NCBI GenBank assembly: GCA_017562135.1
Contig: QEYB01000911.1
Coordinates: forward strand, 62,001 to 126,000
DNA: 64,000 nucleotides
Source of the DNA: Dipylidium caninum
Lineage: Eukaryota; Platyhelminthes; Cestoda; Cyclophyllidea; Dipylidiidae
Direction: 5' to 3'
The notes under the pieces were generated by a model. The model did not search any database. It was given only the letters and a program-made list of their open reading frames with translations, and had not been told where the DNA came from. Positions 51,068 through 64,000 of this stretch are shown here, one piece after another (position 1 is the first letter of the stretch; each line of letters starts with the position of its first letter). Both the position numbers and the translations under genes were made by a program.

Positions 51068-54000
51068 CACCGGGAGACGTGTGATGACCTCCTCCTCCGC
51101 TACTTCCTCACAAAGATGAGCGGAACAAAGTGCCTCTCTTTTACACCGGCACATGACTCGAATGCATACCTACTTGTTATTACTTGTCTTTCGAGAGTCC
51201 CCTTCCCCAAATCAGATCTTTTGGTCTTCAATCCTCGCTGAGTCCTTTACAATCTTCGTGCAGATATTATCAAACCCATATCCTACCTATGACAAGTAAA
51301 GGCTTTTTCTTCACGATTCCGTCTTCTCGCAGATCCCTGCAAGTTCCTTTTCTACGTGTATTGGAAATAGGTCATTTGTCTTTCCGAGACGAGTTGCTTG
51401 TTTTCCACCAAAATGCTGCATTTTACCATTTGTATGCTTTTGCGGCGATACAAGCCACGGCTGTGATGACTTAACATGCTACTGAGGTCTCACAGTGTAG
51501 AATAGGGGAGATCGCCTGTGCATGTGCACATATTTCAACCCTCGTGGACATAATGTTTATGCAATCTGATCGGTGCCGAGAAAGGAGATGGGAAATGGCA
51601 TTCACTACGCTAAGGCTGCTTCTCTCACCCTACTTCCTGCCCAAGTCGGACTGCCAGGGGTGTACTTTGTCATTAGCTGATCATCATCCCCAAGTAGTGC
51701 TGGGATGTCCGACGAGGCACGGAGACCTAGACGAAAAATGTGAACGAGGCCCAAGGGAGGATCCAAGATTGAGCTAAAACATTTAGCATAAAATTGCATA
51801 CCAAAGGGTTGGGGCGTCTAACGCACCTGTGGAGTTAATTTGTTTGTTTTAGCTCCACTTAGGCCGCGTTTTTTGGTTCCGGTGTGTTTACGTCCCATCT
51901 TTGCAATGACAATAAATCACTTTCTATGGGACCAATTTGTAACGAGTGAAGGAGGGACGCGTAATTATATGCCGGTTGGACCTCAAAACTAATTCGATCA
52001 CAACAAAAAGGATACACGATTCCATCTAATTCGAGTTAAGGAAAATGGCTAAAGGAGGATGCTGTGAAGTAAATGGACTCCCCTCCAAATCCACATCAAA
52101 GAGGGGGCGAAGTTTCTTTACATGGAAGGCGCGGGGACGAGTTGTGGCTAACATCAACAGGTCCCGCGGAAGGACCACCCCCCCCCCCAAGGATTTACAA
52201 CTATTCCCATTTAAGGATTTGCTATCTCCTCGCTCTGATGCTGCTTGCATGCCTCCACGATGTGCTCATGTTAGAGCATCGTCAAACTCAAGTCAGCGTT
52301 TTTTACAAGTGCGATCCACGATGCATGCGGTAAATCCGAGGTGAATTTCGTTTAAAGACGCTAAGGTTGGCTTGCTGAAGTTACTACAAGAGGCAGATGT
52401 TATCCCAATACAGTAGTTTCACGCGCTCTTGAACCGATATAAAGGGATAGGTGCGGTGTGGTCGAGGAGGCGCAGAGGAATGCTTTATACTATGGTAAGA
52501 AGAAGAAGAAGAGAGAACAAATTGCTGCCCTATTGTCTGCTTTAATTTGTCCCGGACCGTAATACCTGGTTTGACATCTGGCCTTCGAATCCCGTCAAAT
52601 TGGTGCACTTCTCTGCGCGGTGGGATAAGTCCGCTTCTACTAAGCTGGCCCGTTATGAACTAAGGGAATGCACTATAAAGGCGATGTTAAAAGAATCACA
52701 ATATATTAAGACGGGCAAAAGTTAAACGGAGAATCTAGGATTTAAGTTGCTATGATACAGTGGCTTAAACTGTCATGTGATTGTATATTTGCTTGTAGTA
52801 AATTAGTTGCATAGAATACGTTCCAAGGGTCGAGCTGGAAGCCTTCCGCACGAAAATAAAAAAACAGCACGGAATCATATGGCCCCCTTTCCAGTACCGC
52901 GCTTCCCTCGAGTGCTTCCTACCATGTTTCAGTCAAACATCCTTCCATTCGCTTTCAAGGGTAAAAGCAAGGTTAGGCGAATGTTTCAGGAATCCTAAAG
53001 AGTCATGCTTGTTTTTTTTTTTGTTGAAGACTGTAGCATGTTTGGCGAACAATGAGAATAGAAAAGGGATACGTAGGAAATAGTTTACAAGGAGTACTAA
53101 TCGGATGTTTAATGAAAAAAAAGGACCCGATGTGATCTAAAAATTGCCGGTGTAAGTGGAGTCCCCTTTAGAGTTTCATTCATGTCCGCCAAAAGGTAGC
53201 CCAAGGAACTGAGAGATTGCCGCCTTAGAAGCCATTTATGTTGACCTCCAACGTGATTTCGAGGAATGACCTTTTCTATCGTAGGAGCCTACAGCAACAT
53301 CTTTCTAACGTAATGGGATCCGATGATGCGTCTCACATTGCTACAGATTTGACTCTACGGTGCTGCTTTCAACAATGGTGAACCAGTTGACTATGAAAGA
53401 ACTTAATTCTCTGGGATAGAAAGGACTAGAATGGTTGATGAGCCAAAGAAAATTATCGTGAATTATGATGCACCCACGTAAAATTCCAACCTAAAAAGAG
53501 TTAAAAGCACAGACAGCTCAGGCATAATGCGAGAGGCAGAATTTTATCCAAAACCGATTGGCAAATTTCATTTCGTCAACAATCATTTGAGAGTACAATA
53601 TTCTTCCACAATTACCAGGCCGTAACAACCAACAAAAACCAAATTAAATATGTAAAAATTGAGGTAAAAAAACTACATCCATGAGCGTACTGAAACAGAC
53701 ATTAGTTTGACACATCGCCCGATTTATTTATATAATTCTAACCTTGAGGGAGACTTTAAAGACCGGGACCCGGTCAGTGGTCTGGCGGTGGTTGTCGCTT
53801 CTCCCTTGAGGCTTTTCTTGTAACTCTAGAACCCCGGTACTTCTCGCAGGTTTTATTATTTGTACGGAATTTTGAGCTCTCTCCACTTTGTGTAGTGGCA
53901 TTGCTGTAACATTTAAATGCGATGATTTGGCCTTCTACGTCTATGTCATTGCTTTTCATAAATTTCACTTATTGCGGCAATTTTTCGACAATGAAAGTCT

Positions 54001-54072
54001 CGCTTTTTGCTTCTCACTCGGTTTTCTGTGCTATTTTCTATTCATTCACTTGACCCTATATGCTCTTGCCTA
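51068..54072. other. Intergenic region, no gene recognised
   Basis: It holds the STOX 3' untranslated region and the promoter and any 5' untranslated exon of the bMERB gene. A plus-strand AATAAA at 51911-51916 is a candidate STOX polyadenylation signal, about 850 bases past the stop. I looked for a calponin-homology exon belonging to the bMERB gene and found none. Confidence 0.4.
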
Positions 54073-54093
54073 GAATTAATATCAAGGCTTTGC

Positions 54094-57000
54094 ATGACAA
54101 GTGAACTGCCAGCTTGGAGGAGACCTCCGCCTAGACCCCCAAAATCTCAATATCTTTTGAAAAAAGAAGCTGAAGTTTTGGCTACAAAACATTCGGTTTC
54201 CAGAGTTTCGCCAATCCCCTACCCAAAAGGAAAAAATCCTTTTGGCGAAGAATCCGACGAAGAAGTGGATTCTAATATAGCTACTACGTTAGTGCCGATG
54301 CTGTCGACGCCACCCGTGCCTCAATTTTCGTCAATAAAGTTACAACCAGAAGTATGTGGTTTCAATCCATTTGGCGATTGTGAATCCGATGAACATGAAC
54401 CCGAATCAAATTATGAAGATGTCAGATCCATTAATACAGTGGAAGAGATAGCGATAAATATGAAAGATATAAAACCAATATCGTGTGGCAAAGAGGAAGC
54501 CGGAAATACGGTAATGGCATCTGGAATGCATGGTTTGCCGCTTTTAAATCCTTTTGACGACACTTTGGAGGAACAGGGTGAGAATAAGATGACTTTGGCA
54601 ATGTCACACGATTCCTCTCCTTCCCACCCTTCAAATACAGACATTTCTGAAAGTGTGATGAAAGGGGAGGTCAGTACAGGGAAAGTGACTTCTAAAAAGC
54701 CTCGGACTAAGCGCCGGGCACCGAAACCTCCGGGATATACGTCCAACTCCTCAGAAATTCTTCCAGTGGGCACAACCCCTATCGACACTTGTCTGTTACC
54801 TTCCACGCAGTTGTTTGTCTCGTCTCAGGCAATAAATGAAGCAGACATTAAAGACTCTCATGTTTGCTGTCGAAAACTCTCTACATCGTGCGAAAATGTT
54901 CGTGTTAAAGGTCCGGCGCCTCCTCTGCCGGTGGGAGAGAAGCGGGAAATTCGAGCGGAACGTTTCGTCAAATATCCGAAGTTGAGGAACGAGATCGAAG
55001 ATACAAATATCCGACTGTTCAATTGTGATAACGAAATCGAGGCTCTTAAGACTAAATTGGACAGTGGTAGGTTCTCTGGTCGGTGAATTAATAAGTGCTT
55101 TAACATGTTCCACTTTTAACTGTTCATGTTGCTGATTTTGAGTCCAATAATATTTGCTTACTTTCATTTAACCCACCTTTAATTATCTCCAAGAGTTAAC
55201 CTGGAATCTACGCCATGCATCTGTTATTACTTAGTGCGTACTTTAAGCAAATGGGTATAATTCTACGATCTTGTCAATTTTGTCAGAAGAATACATCATT
55301 ATATGTGTTTCAGTCGGATGAAATTTGGGTTTGGAATATTTAACGTCTCTTCCCTTTTTCTGCTAACTCAGCTTCAGATGACCCAGCGAAATTCCACAAA
55401 TATACAAAAAAAATGAAGAAGTTGTTGGAGAAACGACAGTCTCTTGCTGACGAGCATTTGTTACTCTGTAATCAGTAAGTTGTTACGTTAGACCTCCAAC
55501 ATCCTCATCATAAATTAATCTGCCCTACTGTAGTCACTTGTCCGATGGATTTATCAGTCGTGTTTACTAGAGGCGAACTGTGTGGGAGTGTGGCTGTTCT
55601 GGAATCAATTTCACTGCTAACTTTATGAGTAGTAAAGCTCGCGTGAACAGTGTGCACACAATGATGGGATTTACAAAGTATTGTGGACTTGAATCACTGC
55701 ACAACTACTACCCTTGCCACCGTTGATAGAGCATTGTTATTTTGGAATGACAGTAAAATGTAGTCGTATGAACTCAGTGCAGACGTTGTTTTCTCTAGCT
55801 AACCGTATGTCCTCATTCGCTGATTTTATGCAATTTTTGTCGCGACCATACCTCGATTCTGATAGTAACGTTTGATCATCATACTCGGTAAAGCGTAGTA
55901 TGAATAAACACCAATCGCTCCCTTCCTCATCCATCTCGTTATGTTACTTGTCTTCTCCATTTTTGACTCGCATGAAGTTGTCTCTCTTAGTTCTTGAAAC
56001 AAGAGGTTCTGTGATATACCGCCATTTAGACGCGTTATATTTTGGAAACTTGCATCCTAATACGTCAATTAACCTTTCTTCCAGTTGGTATTTTTCCTGT
56101 TCAGAAGTCGAACCTGGGCCTAGTGATTTGGCGGACTTTTTTTAAGTGGATCCTGACTTCAATAGAGCTTAGACATAATCCTAGGGTGTTGGACTATCGC
56201 ATTTTTTTGCCGGTTATAAGTGAGCTTCGAGTGTAGAGCATAATCTGATGTCAGAGATGCTTATTTTGCCCCTTAAAAGGTACAGGTCTCCCTTGATAAG
56301 CAGTATCTGTGGAAGGCTTCCTCTAATTTGGGATAATTTTGAGATATTTTTAAACAATCTTATCCTCTTCAAAACATTATCTTGTTTCTAGGCTTCAGGA
56401 ACAAGTGCTCGAGGATCGCCACGCCGACCTGGAATACGAGTTACGCAACATTTTGGCCAAACAAGGTAGGGGCGTGCCTTATCTCCTTCGTCTTCTATGC
56501 CCATTGGTAATGACGCGCCTTCTTTGATTATCTTTCGTGTGTTTGTTTCTCATTCCCCTTTCAGCCCTCCCGATGTCGATAATCCACATGCTGCGGGCGA
56601 TTCGTAGACTGTATTAATCGAATGATGACAAATATACATCTAGTGTGTGCATTTCATGCGAAAGCTGATTTTAGCTTACTGTAGACGTACGGCCTCAAAA
56701 TTTGCTCCTATTTCGTCCCGTGCCTCTTGGGCATGTTGCGACTCAGTGTGTGTCAATCATATCTAGTGCGTCGATCGTCTCGCGGTCTTCACTTTGCCCC
56801 TTTTTACCTGTTTGTTGCATAGAGACTGTGACTTAATTGTCATCGATGCTCTTTGTATTTGGCGTAGACGAAGGTGGTAATTATTTATGTAATTGTTCAA
56901 CTTCAGACTCATCTGTCCCGTCTTCTCGCCTGCAAATTTTGCCGTAATTAGCTTTTTGATGTGGCACTGGGGTACTTGAATACCCAACTTACTCAGGCAT

Positions 57001-60000
57001 CGTTAACTCAAGTCGCCCTAACACCTCTTGTTAGAGCTGATTTCCCTGTTTTCTCCAAATCCTCTATAAACCGTCACTGGTAGTGCTGTAGCCATCACCC
57101 CTCTCCTCCTCTACCTTGCTCATTTATCTCACCCCGTAGCATCTTCTCATCCCTCTCATTTTCTTCTGACTTTCATGTAGTTTTGCCGCCAGATTTTCTC
57201 TCTAACTTATGGGAGAGTTTTCGCTACGATATTCACTATTTTCTATGATCGCCTCGTAATTTCTCTTTTATCCGTTGCAGAATGCCTCTCTTGGTCCCAG
57301 AGAACTGTCCCTTTTCATATGTAACTGCTCTCATCGGTAGTGGAACGCCACTCATTAGCCGCTCGAATTTACCTACTTACCCTTTTTATTCTCCCCGGTC
57401 GTTTTCGTAGCGGTCACAAATGCGGATATAGGTCGGTGATGCCCGGATGGGTCTTTTGCTTCCGAGTACGCTCATGGGTGGGAACCTATTTAGACACCGT
57501 GTGTTCAACTTTTCATTGTCCACCACTCGTAGGAGTCGATCACAGTTGGATCTCGGGATAATAGCCTTCTCCAGTAGGTAATTGCTGCTCCTGCACCCAT
57601 TACTCTCTCGAGAATATGTTGATTCTATGTGGCGGCGTCATTCTTCTTTAAATGCTCCACATACCCATATGAGAATACCGTGCTCCTGACTTGATGACCC
57701 GCTTTTTCCTTTACTTCATTCGTGAGATGCTTTGGTGGGCTATTGGGGAGCTTTAGTCGTGGATGACATCTTAAGCCAATCTTTTCCGTGGTGAAATGGG
57801 AAAATGAATTTCCCATTTTTAATCAAAGATACCACAGCACTAGCGATCCAAAAACGCCATCCCACATCTTATCCCGGATAGAGTAAATGGTGAAAGAGAT
57901 TGCAAGTTGCCTGTAAACTTATTTACACAGGCTCGAGGTGTGACTGGTCGCTTACGGGGAAGTGTGAAGCGGAGATCCTGTTAGCTTGTAATGGGATTTG
58001 CGGGCGCCTGGCGCACGAAACGGTTGCTTGAAGGTGGGTGGGCAGGCTGGTGTCATGTTGGTGGAAGGGGTTCTACGAGTAGAAACGTGTTCAAGAATCT
58101 GTATCCCTCGTGGCTGACGGATTGTCCACTGTCGGCCATGAGACCGAATTATTAACTTATTAACCAGCTAACTCTCTTCTTGTCCTGGCCTGGACTAACC
58201 TGTGCCGTTGTTTTATTTGGCGCTTTGTTCCATTGTCTTCTGTCCTCATCGCAAATTGTGCCTGTATGAAAGTATTCTGACATCTGCCTTGCTGGTGAGT
58301 AAGCAGATAAGGACGCTGATGCAAGTAACAACGGCTTCGCATTCAATCACGCAAAACGCCTTTTTATGATGCTTTGACCTGATCACTGACCATGTAGTGT
58401 GTCAATGATATTGGAGAAATGCTTCAGTAAACAGCAAGTTCATTCGGCGTTAACTCATTTGTAAGATAACCTCTTTGTTTTGCTTGTCAAGCCTTACTAT
58501 TTGATACAGAATAGAATATTAACTCCTGGTATTCTCGGTTCTTTTGGAATTTTGTTTTCCCCCAAGGTTTGAAAGACATAAAAGCACAACTTGGTCTTTC
58601 TTCTTCAACCAGCCTTTTTTTCTGTAATTCCTTTATTTCGCATATAGAACATCTGCGAACTCCTGAGGAGCTGGAAAAGGAGGGAGAATTGTTGAAACTC
58701 CTAATGGACACAGTCCACGAACGGGATAAACTGGTGGAAGAGCGAACCCTGTTAGCGGAGTAAGTTCTCTCTCAACCTTATGGGAAGGTGGCCCTTCCGA
58801 TTCCGTTGACCACAGCTCTCTTCTGATTCTGGGGTCAATGTTAACCCAACCAGCCAGTAGTCCCGCCCTCATTCTATCATAATCTCCACTTTGAATTTCG
58901 CAGTCACTGCATTTGCGTTTGATTTATTGTGAAAGGCAGTGCTGAGGTTCGCACGCGCTGATAGGCTTTATTTATCTCGATCGACTTGTAGTTTTACCAC
59001 GTCTGTTGAACGATATCCTCTGTCGCCGTGGCCTTAAAGAACAGATCAGTTTTATTGAAAGATAAGTCTCCGAACTTGAGTGCCTTAGTCTCTCACAGTG
59101 GCTGTTATTGTGAGATGATGGAGATGGGAGAAGACACAGAATTCACGTCGTATAAACTTTTCCTGGACTTATATACTATCGGGCTTTATTCTCCATGCGG
59201 TCATGTCACTCGACATCGTTCTGCCAGAGAGGGCGCGGACCATCTTCTTCTGGTAGACAAGGAGTGAGTAATGGAAGCAGATGTAACGTGTCGAAGAATC
59301 GTCCCTCGTCACGAGACGGCGGTCAGAGAAAACACTAGTCACTTCTACCAAAAATTGTCTTATTCCCTTCCCTTCTTAATCTGATATCATTCACCTGGCA
59401 ATCGGAAGTTATTACGTTCTAAGCTACGTAGGCACACTAAAGAACCGAGGAATAGTTGAACGGGGGCATTCTCCAGAGCCACCTACGCCGGTGACACGAG
59501 TCACTAATTTCGGCGTTGTCGCGACCTTCCACCAAATCTGATGTGGAACGTAATTAGCTGGCGTATTCACACCTCTGCGTAGTGATGCCTGCCTCGTTCT
59601 ACCCTTCGTGCATATGCCCCCGTAAAATAACACCCACCTTTTTCAGTTTATGACCTCAACCAGTTACACGTAGAGCAATATGGTGTGTAGGGTCGTTTGC
59701 TTATTCAGTTTTGACGACTAGCAAAAGTGCTCGTGGATCACGCTATCAGTGGGCCAGGTGCCTTTTTCTACTTTTTGCTCTTTTTTGCCTCCAGGTCACT
59801 TCAAACAAGATATAGCTGTTTCACCTTAAAGTGCATTGAAACATGGTTGAAATCGTGACTTTTAAATCGGTTATCTCGGAACTGTATATCACGGGAAAGT
59901 TACAACTCGCAGTGCGTTGAGCCTTCACTTAGGCACTCACTGTGTGCTACTCTGTCCGCGTGTTGTCTAACACCTAGACACTTTTTGATTTCTCGAAGTG

Positions 60001-61205
60001 CCGGCTTTGGTGGCTAACCTTTTTTTTCCCGATTAACAACTCTTCCCCCATGGAGTTAGCCCTCCATTTCCTCAGCTGCGGACAAGTAGAAGCAGGTTTA
60101 AAACCGCATAAAGCCTTGTTGACTACATCACCTCGGAGTTCTTTGTTTTTCCGCATGGAGAGACTCCGTCTACCACACAAAATCCCTTTTGTAAAATACA
60201 TCCTCCAAGTAGAGTAGCCAATGCCAGGATTGCACACATTGAGTTTAACCACTTTTAAGACTTAGCCATCCCCCCCTCCTCCCCGCCGTCTTATACATCT
60301 TAGGCAAACACGAAAAGAGAGCTCGTCTTGAATGTGATGCATCTCGCCTTGGACAGTCACCCGTGGGTGGTTGTCGGGACCGAGTCAGAGCATAGACAGA
60401 CGTATGCGCACGGTGGCCCAAATGCTATCATAAAATGCATTAATAAGCAATGCAAGTCTGAGACAGCCTTTATTTTTGACTCACGAGGGGGCCCGAAGGC
60501 CTTCAAATGTGTTCCGATTGGTGTGCCGTCAAGTTTCATTGAATGAAGGGTACGTGCCACTAAATGTACTATTAAAACAATATACTGTCATGGGACCCGA
60601 CCATTCTTTCGTTACAACTTAGTTGACTTTGAAGACTCCTCCCCGAGCCAAGAAACGAGGATCAAATGAGTTTTTGGTCGAGGTTGGTAGGCCTTCTTTC
60701 CACGTCCATCTAATCAACGGTTTCGTCCTTTCGTTGCATTGTGTAGTGGAATTCCTTTGCCTTGTACTTCTCAAGGCTGAAATATTCGCAGCAGCGTTTA
60801 GATTTCATTTACCAACTACTACTCGACCGAACACTTGCCCAAAACAGTTTCGGCTAAAAAAAAAATAAGAAAGGCGTCGCAGGACCAACTCATTTCCTCA
60901 CGCAACGCCTGTTGTAGATGTTTCCAACGTGTTGACGCAATAGGAAACCCTCAGTGTAGACACCGTTCTACCTCCTCTCCGATTAGCCCCTGCCATCCAA
61001 CCGTTCACAGAGGACATTTTTTTCCCTTAACGACTGCATGTTTACCCTTCTGATTCGGCCCATGCTCTCACGTGCAGAACTGCGGGAGGTAGAAGTGCAG
61101 GAACAATTACCGACTATTTTTGAACGGACATCGCCAGCTCGTTTGAACTACCAACCTCTCACACCCCTCATGCTACCCCACTGTTACCACCCGTGCCTTG
61201 GCTAA
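54094..61205 (+). CDS. NPF-motif, bMERB-domain protein (EHBP1/MICAL-like), five exons
   Basis: Exons: 54094-55066, 55372-55474, 56392-56465, 58648-58759, 61078-61205; about 462 residues. An acceptor (CTCTTGCCTAG) ends at 54072, so a 5' untranslated exon is likely. Residues 8-17 (WRRPPPRPPK) and 207-214 are proline-rich, SH3-ligand-like. Three NPF motifs (48-50, 91-93, 152-154), each followed by acidic residues, should bind EHD-type EH domains. From about 290 a long coiled coil matches the bMERB (DUF3585) domain: L-E-D-R-H-A-D-L-E-Y-E-L-R, E-E-L-E-K-E-G-E-L-L-K-L-L and H-E-R-D-K-L-V, as in EHBP1 and MICALL, which bind Rab8/10/13 (family knowledge). No C2, CH, LIM or monooxygenase domain is found, so it is a shortened relative. 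The last junction is one base out: literal splicing stops at 61121-61123, while the family-like frame L-R-E-V-E-V-Q-E-Q-L runs to TAA at 61203-61205. Confidence 0.82.
61078..61082 (+). other. Phase conflict at the last bMERB splice junction
   Basis: Exon 4 ends in phase 2 (GCG GA, donor GTAAGT at 58760) and the next acceptor is CGTGCAG ending at 61077. Joining them gives E-T-A-G-G and an early TGA. The frame matching EHBP1's R-I-R-E-K-A-E-D-Q is shifted by one base. Possible causes are an extra A, an unseen small exon, or a truly different tail. Confidence 0.5.
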
Positions 61206-62961
61206 TACCTACTCGCGCACCAAGTGTTTTCTAACACTAACAAAACGAGGGCTCGCACTCGGCTGACAGTCAACTATTTCTCAGTTTAACAGAACCCACT
61301 GCCAGAATAGAACACTCAGCCGATGTGATTGAGTGAGTAAATGCAGCCTGCCCGGGAGTCCATTCTCTCTTCATGTGCTCGATCTCCTGCCTTTGCCCTC
61401 TCCGACCACTCTCCTTGCGCCTTCTTATCACTTTTTCTTTGTATAGTAATTTCCGAGTGTTCACAAGTGATAATATACTGAAAGGATTATAAGTAACTCG
61501 TTAATTGTGATGGCGTTAGGCACAGGCTCACCCAGCGGCTCCTCAAACCGCCAACATCTGGTGACGCTTTCATCTGCGAACGGTTACACAAAATGTGCTG
61601 GTTTCAAACACCCACTAACTACCCCCGTTCTACTAATAACCCAGTAACATTAACACATTCCCAGTATCGAAACAGAAGAATCCGAGGGGATTAGGTGATA
61701 CAAAGAGCGGGTATTTCCTCACAAAAAATCGTTTTTGCTCGTTTCCCCCCTCCCACACGAGGGAGACTGGCATGGCTTAAGAACTACTAACGCTAATTGT
61801 ATATCGACAGTGGTATCAACAACGACAAAAGCGCTAAGTGAATAGTCAAAAGCAGGAGAGGAAGAGCGTGTTGGACGCAGACGGACAGGTAGGTAGGCAA
61901 ATGAGTGGGTGCGTAGGTGAGCAGAAGGGAGAAATCCTTCTTATTTTACATCTGTCTCCACAGCGGGTTGTTGGGGTTCCGAAGTGACCTTCGGCAACGG
62001 TGGGATGGTATGGTTTTCGGCAGAGCCCAATTGTTCAGTATCCTTATACTGGTAAGTGGGGTCACAGCATTGCGGGGGACCCAACGAACCCTTAGGGTGA
62101 CGGGACGCGCAAGGAAGGGCTGGTGCGTGAGAGTGTTGGTGCTTTGGGGGTGCGATGTCCGCCGACAGGGACTTGGGGTGCTGTACCGGGGCCTGTAGTG
62201 CGGCGGTGGAAAGACCTGCTGCATCTACAATCGTGTATATATAATGGAAGATTTAGAGAATGATAAAATACAAATCTTTCTCTTTTTGGTACTTTGTGTT
62301 GCGAAAGATCTATCACCCTTAAACCATAAAACAGAGTGCACATGAAAGCCACCGAAATTTCAATGGCTCATGAGCGAATCACGGTTGAGGAGATGAGTGC
62401 AGAGCGCTACACACTCCCAAAGCCGTTTTAGTTCCTTTCCCTATCGAATGACCTCTGAAGCAACAAACAAAAATAAACAAGAGTGAATGCAAGTGTATCT
62501 TAGAAGTTTACCGATAAGTTTCAATTCACCAAACTCGCCTGTCTCGCCTGTAGATCACTAAGCACTCGATATAAAATACATCTAATATAGATCATTTTAA
62601 AAAGGGCAGGTAACATCTAAAACGGTAAAAACATTGACAAAGGAGTTAATAAGGAGTTGGAGCTATAACAGTGTCATACTTTACTCTGCAGTCAAATTTC
62701 TTCCAGACACCTCAACACCTTGTTCTCTCGAATTAAACGGGTACTTACCAACATATTTAGAGTGGCGGAAAGGGGACAATGTAAAACAACTCGAATCGTG
62801 GGGATGGTGCTATCTAGCCCACGTCTGTTGCAGTAAAGTGGCACTTGCTTGTCATATCACTTGGCGGAGCTTCTACTTCAAGCACACGCACCAGTCAACT
62901 TTTCTAATGCCAAGTTACAAAATGGCTCAGGCCACTCGGTTGTAAAATGTGTTTGACAAAG
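61206..62961. other. Intergenic region, no gene recognised
   Basis: The convergent spacer between the bMERB gene and the minus-strand exon at the right. A plus-strand AATAAA is present near 62472-62477 but is over 1.2 kb past the bMERB stop. No protein motif or RNA gene is seen. Confidence 0.35.
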
Positions 62962-63291
62962 TCATGTATCGAAACGGTTTCGCGTACCATCGCCAACTTT
63001 GGTGTCGCTGGTGGTGGCGTTGGGGGAGGTTGAAGTGGCGACGACATCGCTAGAGTTACAGGCAGGATCGGGATTAAACTGGGGAAAGACGGTGGCAACA
63101 GTGGCGGAAGCGGGATGCGTGTATAGCCAGGGGAATTCCACGCAGGGCGGAAGGGACCCAGAGTCGGGCAAGCAAGTGCAGGGATCGCGCCCACGCCAAC
63201 GACAGTCGTACGCGATTAGCTCTTCCAACGATCGGCCATCCGGGGGAATGTTGAAACGGGCTTGCAGGAAGGCCGGCCAAGGCACGTTGTG
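62962..63291 (-). CDS. Possible terminal exon of an unidentified gene entering from the right (partial)
   Basis: After a plausible acceptor (CATGCACGTAG) the minus strand stays open for 109 codons to a TGA at 62962-62964. The N-terminal half (P-W-P-A-F-L-Q-A-R-F-N-I-P-P-D-G-R-S-L-E-E-L) looks like ordinary protein. The middle is Cys/Pro-containing (C-R-W-R-G-R-D-P-C-T-C-L-P-D) and the tail is Ser/Thr-rich and likely disordered. I recognise no family. The overlapping plus-strand frame (62999-63361) is also long but is Gly/Arg/Gln-biased and lacks splice support. Transcript evidence would decide it. Confidence 0.33.
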   Translation of the reverse strand, partial: HNVPWPAFLQARFNIPPDGRSLEELIAYDCRWRGRDPCTCLPDSGSLPPCVEFPWLYTHPASATVATVFPQFNPDPACNSSDVVATSTSPNATTSDTKVGDGTRNRFDT

Positions 63292-64000
63292 CTACGTGCA
63301 TGAGACGTATAAGAAACAGAAACTTGCGGTTGAGGCTTACAAAGCGGCATATAACGACTAAGAAAAGTGTCAAAAGACCAGACCTGTCCCATCTTAAGAG
63401 ACAAATCTATCAGAAACCAGACTACCGGCAAAGGCCGATGAGAAAGGTCATGGCGAGGGAAGGGTGTGGAGACCGAGGCGTTTTAGGACCAATTAAAGGT
63501 AAGGTTATTTAGTAAGAGGGCTAGCGATAATGGCAAGTCGAGAGCTTGAGCAACTTGTGTGTATACCCGTGGCAATGGACATCAGTGAAGGGGACACTCC
63601 GAAAGACAAGTAACAGTTGCTAGTGCCATAGTAGCTCGAGTGGGTAATAGCGAACCTGACACGCAAATCTACCACTTTTACTACTACTACTTCGAAATAG
63701 CTCTATTACTTCATCACGTTGGAGTCATTCAAACGAACTTAAAGTACGGATCAAATAACAGAAAATTTTTACCTCGTGATCATGGCGACAGAGTTTTAGT
63801 TCAATTGTTTACAACTTAGAATATAGCCAAATTATTTTATCGGAAATGGTCTGTAAAATTTGGTCCACCACTCGAGTCCGCACATTAACTTTGCAAAATG
63901 GACCCGAGTTAGCAGAGCAACGATGACCACGCCCCTCATTAATAAGTCACATTGAAGGTCGTGAAGTCCAAATTCCGTGAGATGGTACAAACGCGTTGGA
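63292..64000. other. Right edge, nothing recognised
   Basis: If the minus-strand exon at 62962-63291 is real, this is its upstream intron. Frames here are short and without motifs. Confidence 0.3.

Noticed and set aside
51068..54072. Calponin-homology exon for the bMERB gene
   Set aside because: I searched the plus-strand frames for CH-domain patterns and found none.

Overview
The window is eukaryotic nuclear DNA. It holds multi-exon genes with GT-AG introns of 28 to over 8,000 bases, scattered TG and GA microsatellites, and almost no repeated coding DNA. Protein content (mitochondrial EF-G, a PP1-type phosphatase, Storkhead, an EHBP1/MICAL-like bMERB protein and a multi-EF-hand protein) indicates an animal. 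The mix of ultrashort introns near 5' ends with kilobase introns elsewhere fits a flatworm, most likely a tapeworm; that placement is inference, not proof.

Layout, left to right. (1) 857-953 (+): probable last, coiled-coil exon of a gene entering from the left, with an AATAAA 47 bases after its stop. (2) 3873-11929 (-): a 13-exon gene whose spliced frame closes at 942 residues, with eight degenerate EF-hand-like modules. (3) A 0.95 kb divergent spacer. (4) 12881-21235 (+): mitochondrial elongation factor G (GFM1), 11 exons, about 750 residues, with two one-base frame breaks that look like sequence errors. (5) 22875-24023 (-): an intronless, divergent PP1-like phosphatase. (6) 25147-51067 (+): a Storkhead-box (STOX/HAM-1) gene of six recognised exons spread over 26 kb, with introns of 8.4, 7.1 and 5.3 kb. 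(7) 54094-61205 (+): a five-exon protein with three NPF motifs and a bMERB Rab-binding domain, resembling EHBP1/MICALL. (8) 62962-63291 (-): a possible last exon of a gene entering from the right.

The genes belong to separate pathways: cilium- or calcium-related scaffold (inferred), mitochondrial translation, Ser/Thr dephosphorylation, a winged-helix regulator, and Rab/EHD membrane trafficking. Two pairs are head to head (EF-hand/GFM1 and PP1-like/STOX) and one is tail to tail (GFM1/PP1-like). I found no mobile element, rRNA or CRISPR array and no convincing tRNA. Exon limits were worked out by hand from splice dinucleotides, phase continuity and recalled family patterns; no alignment or transcript data were used.
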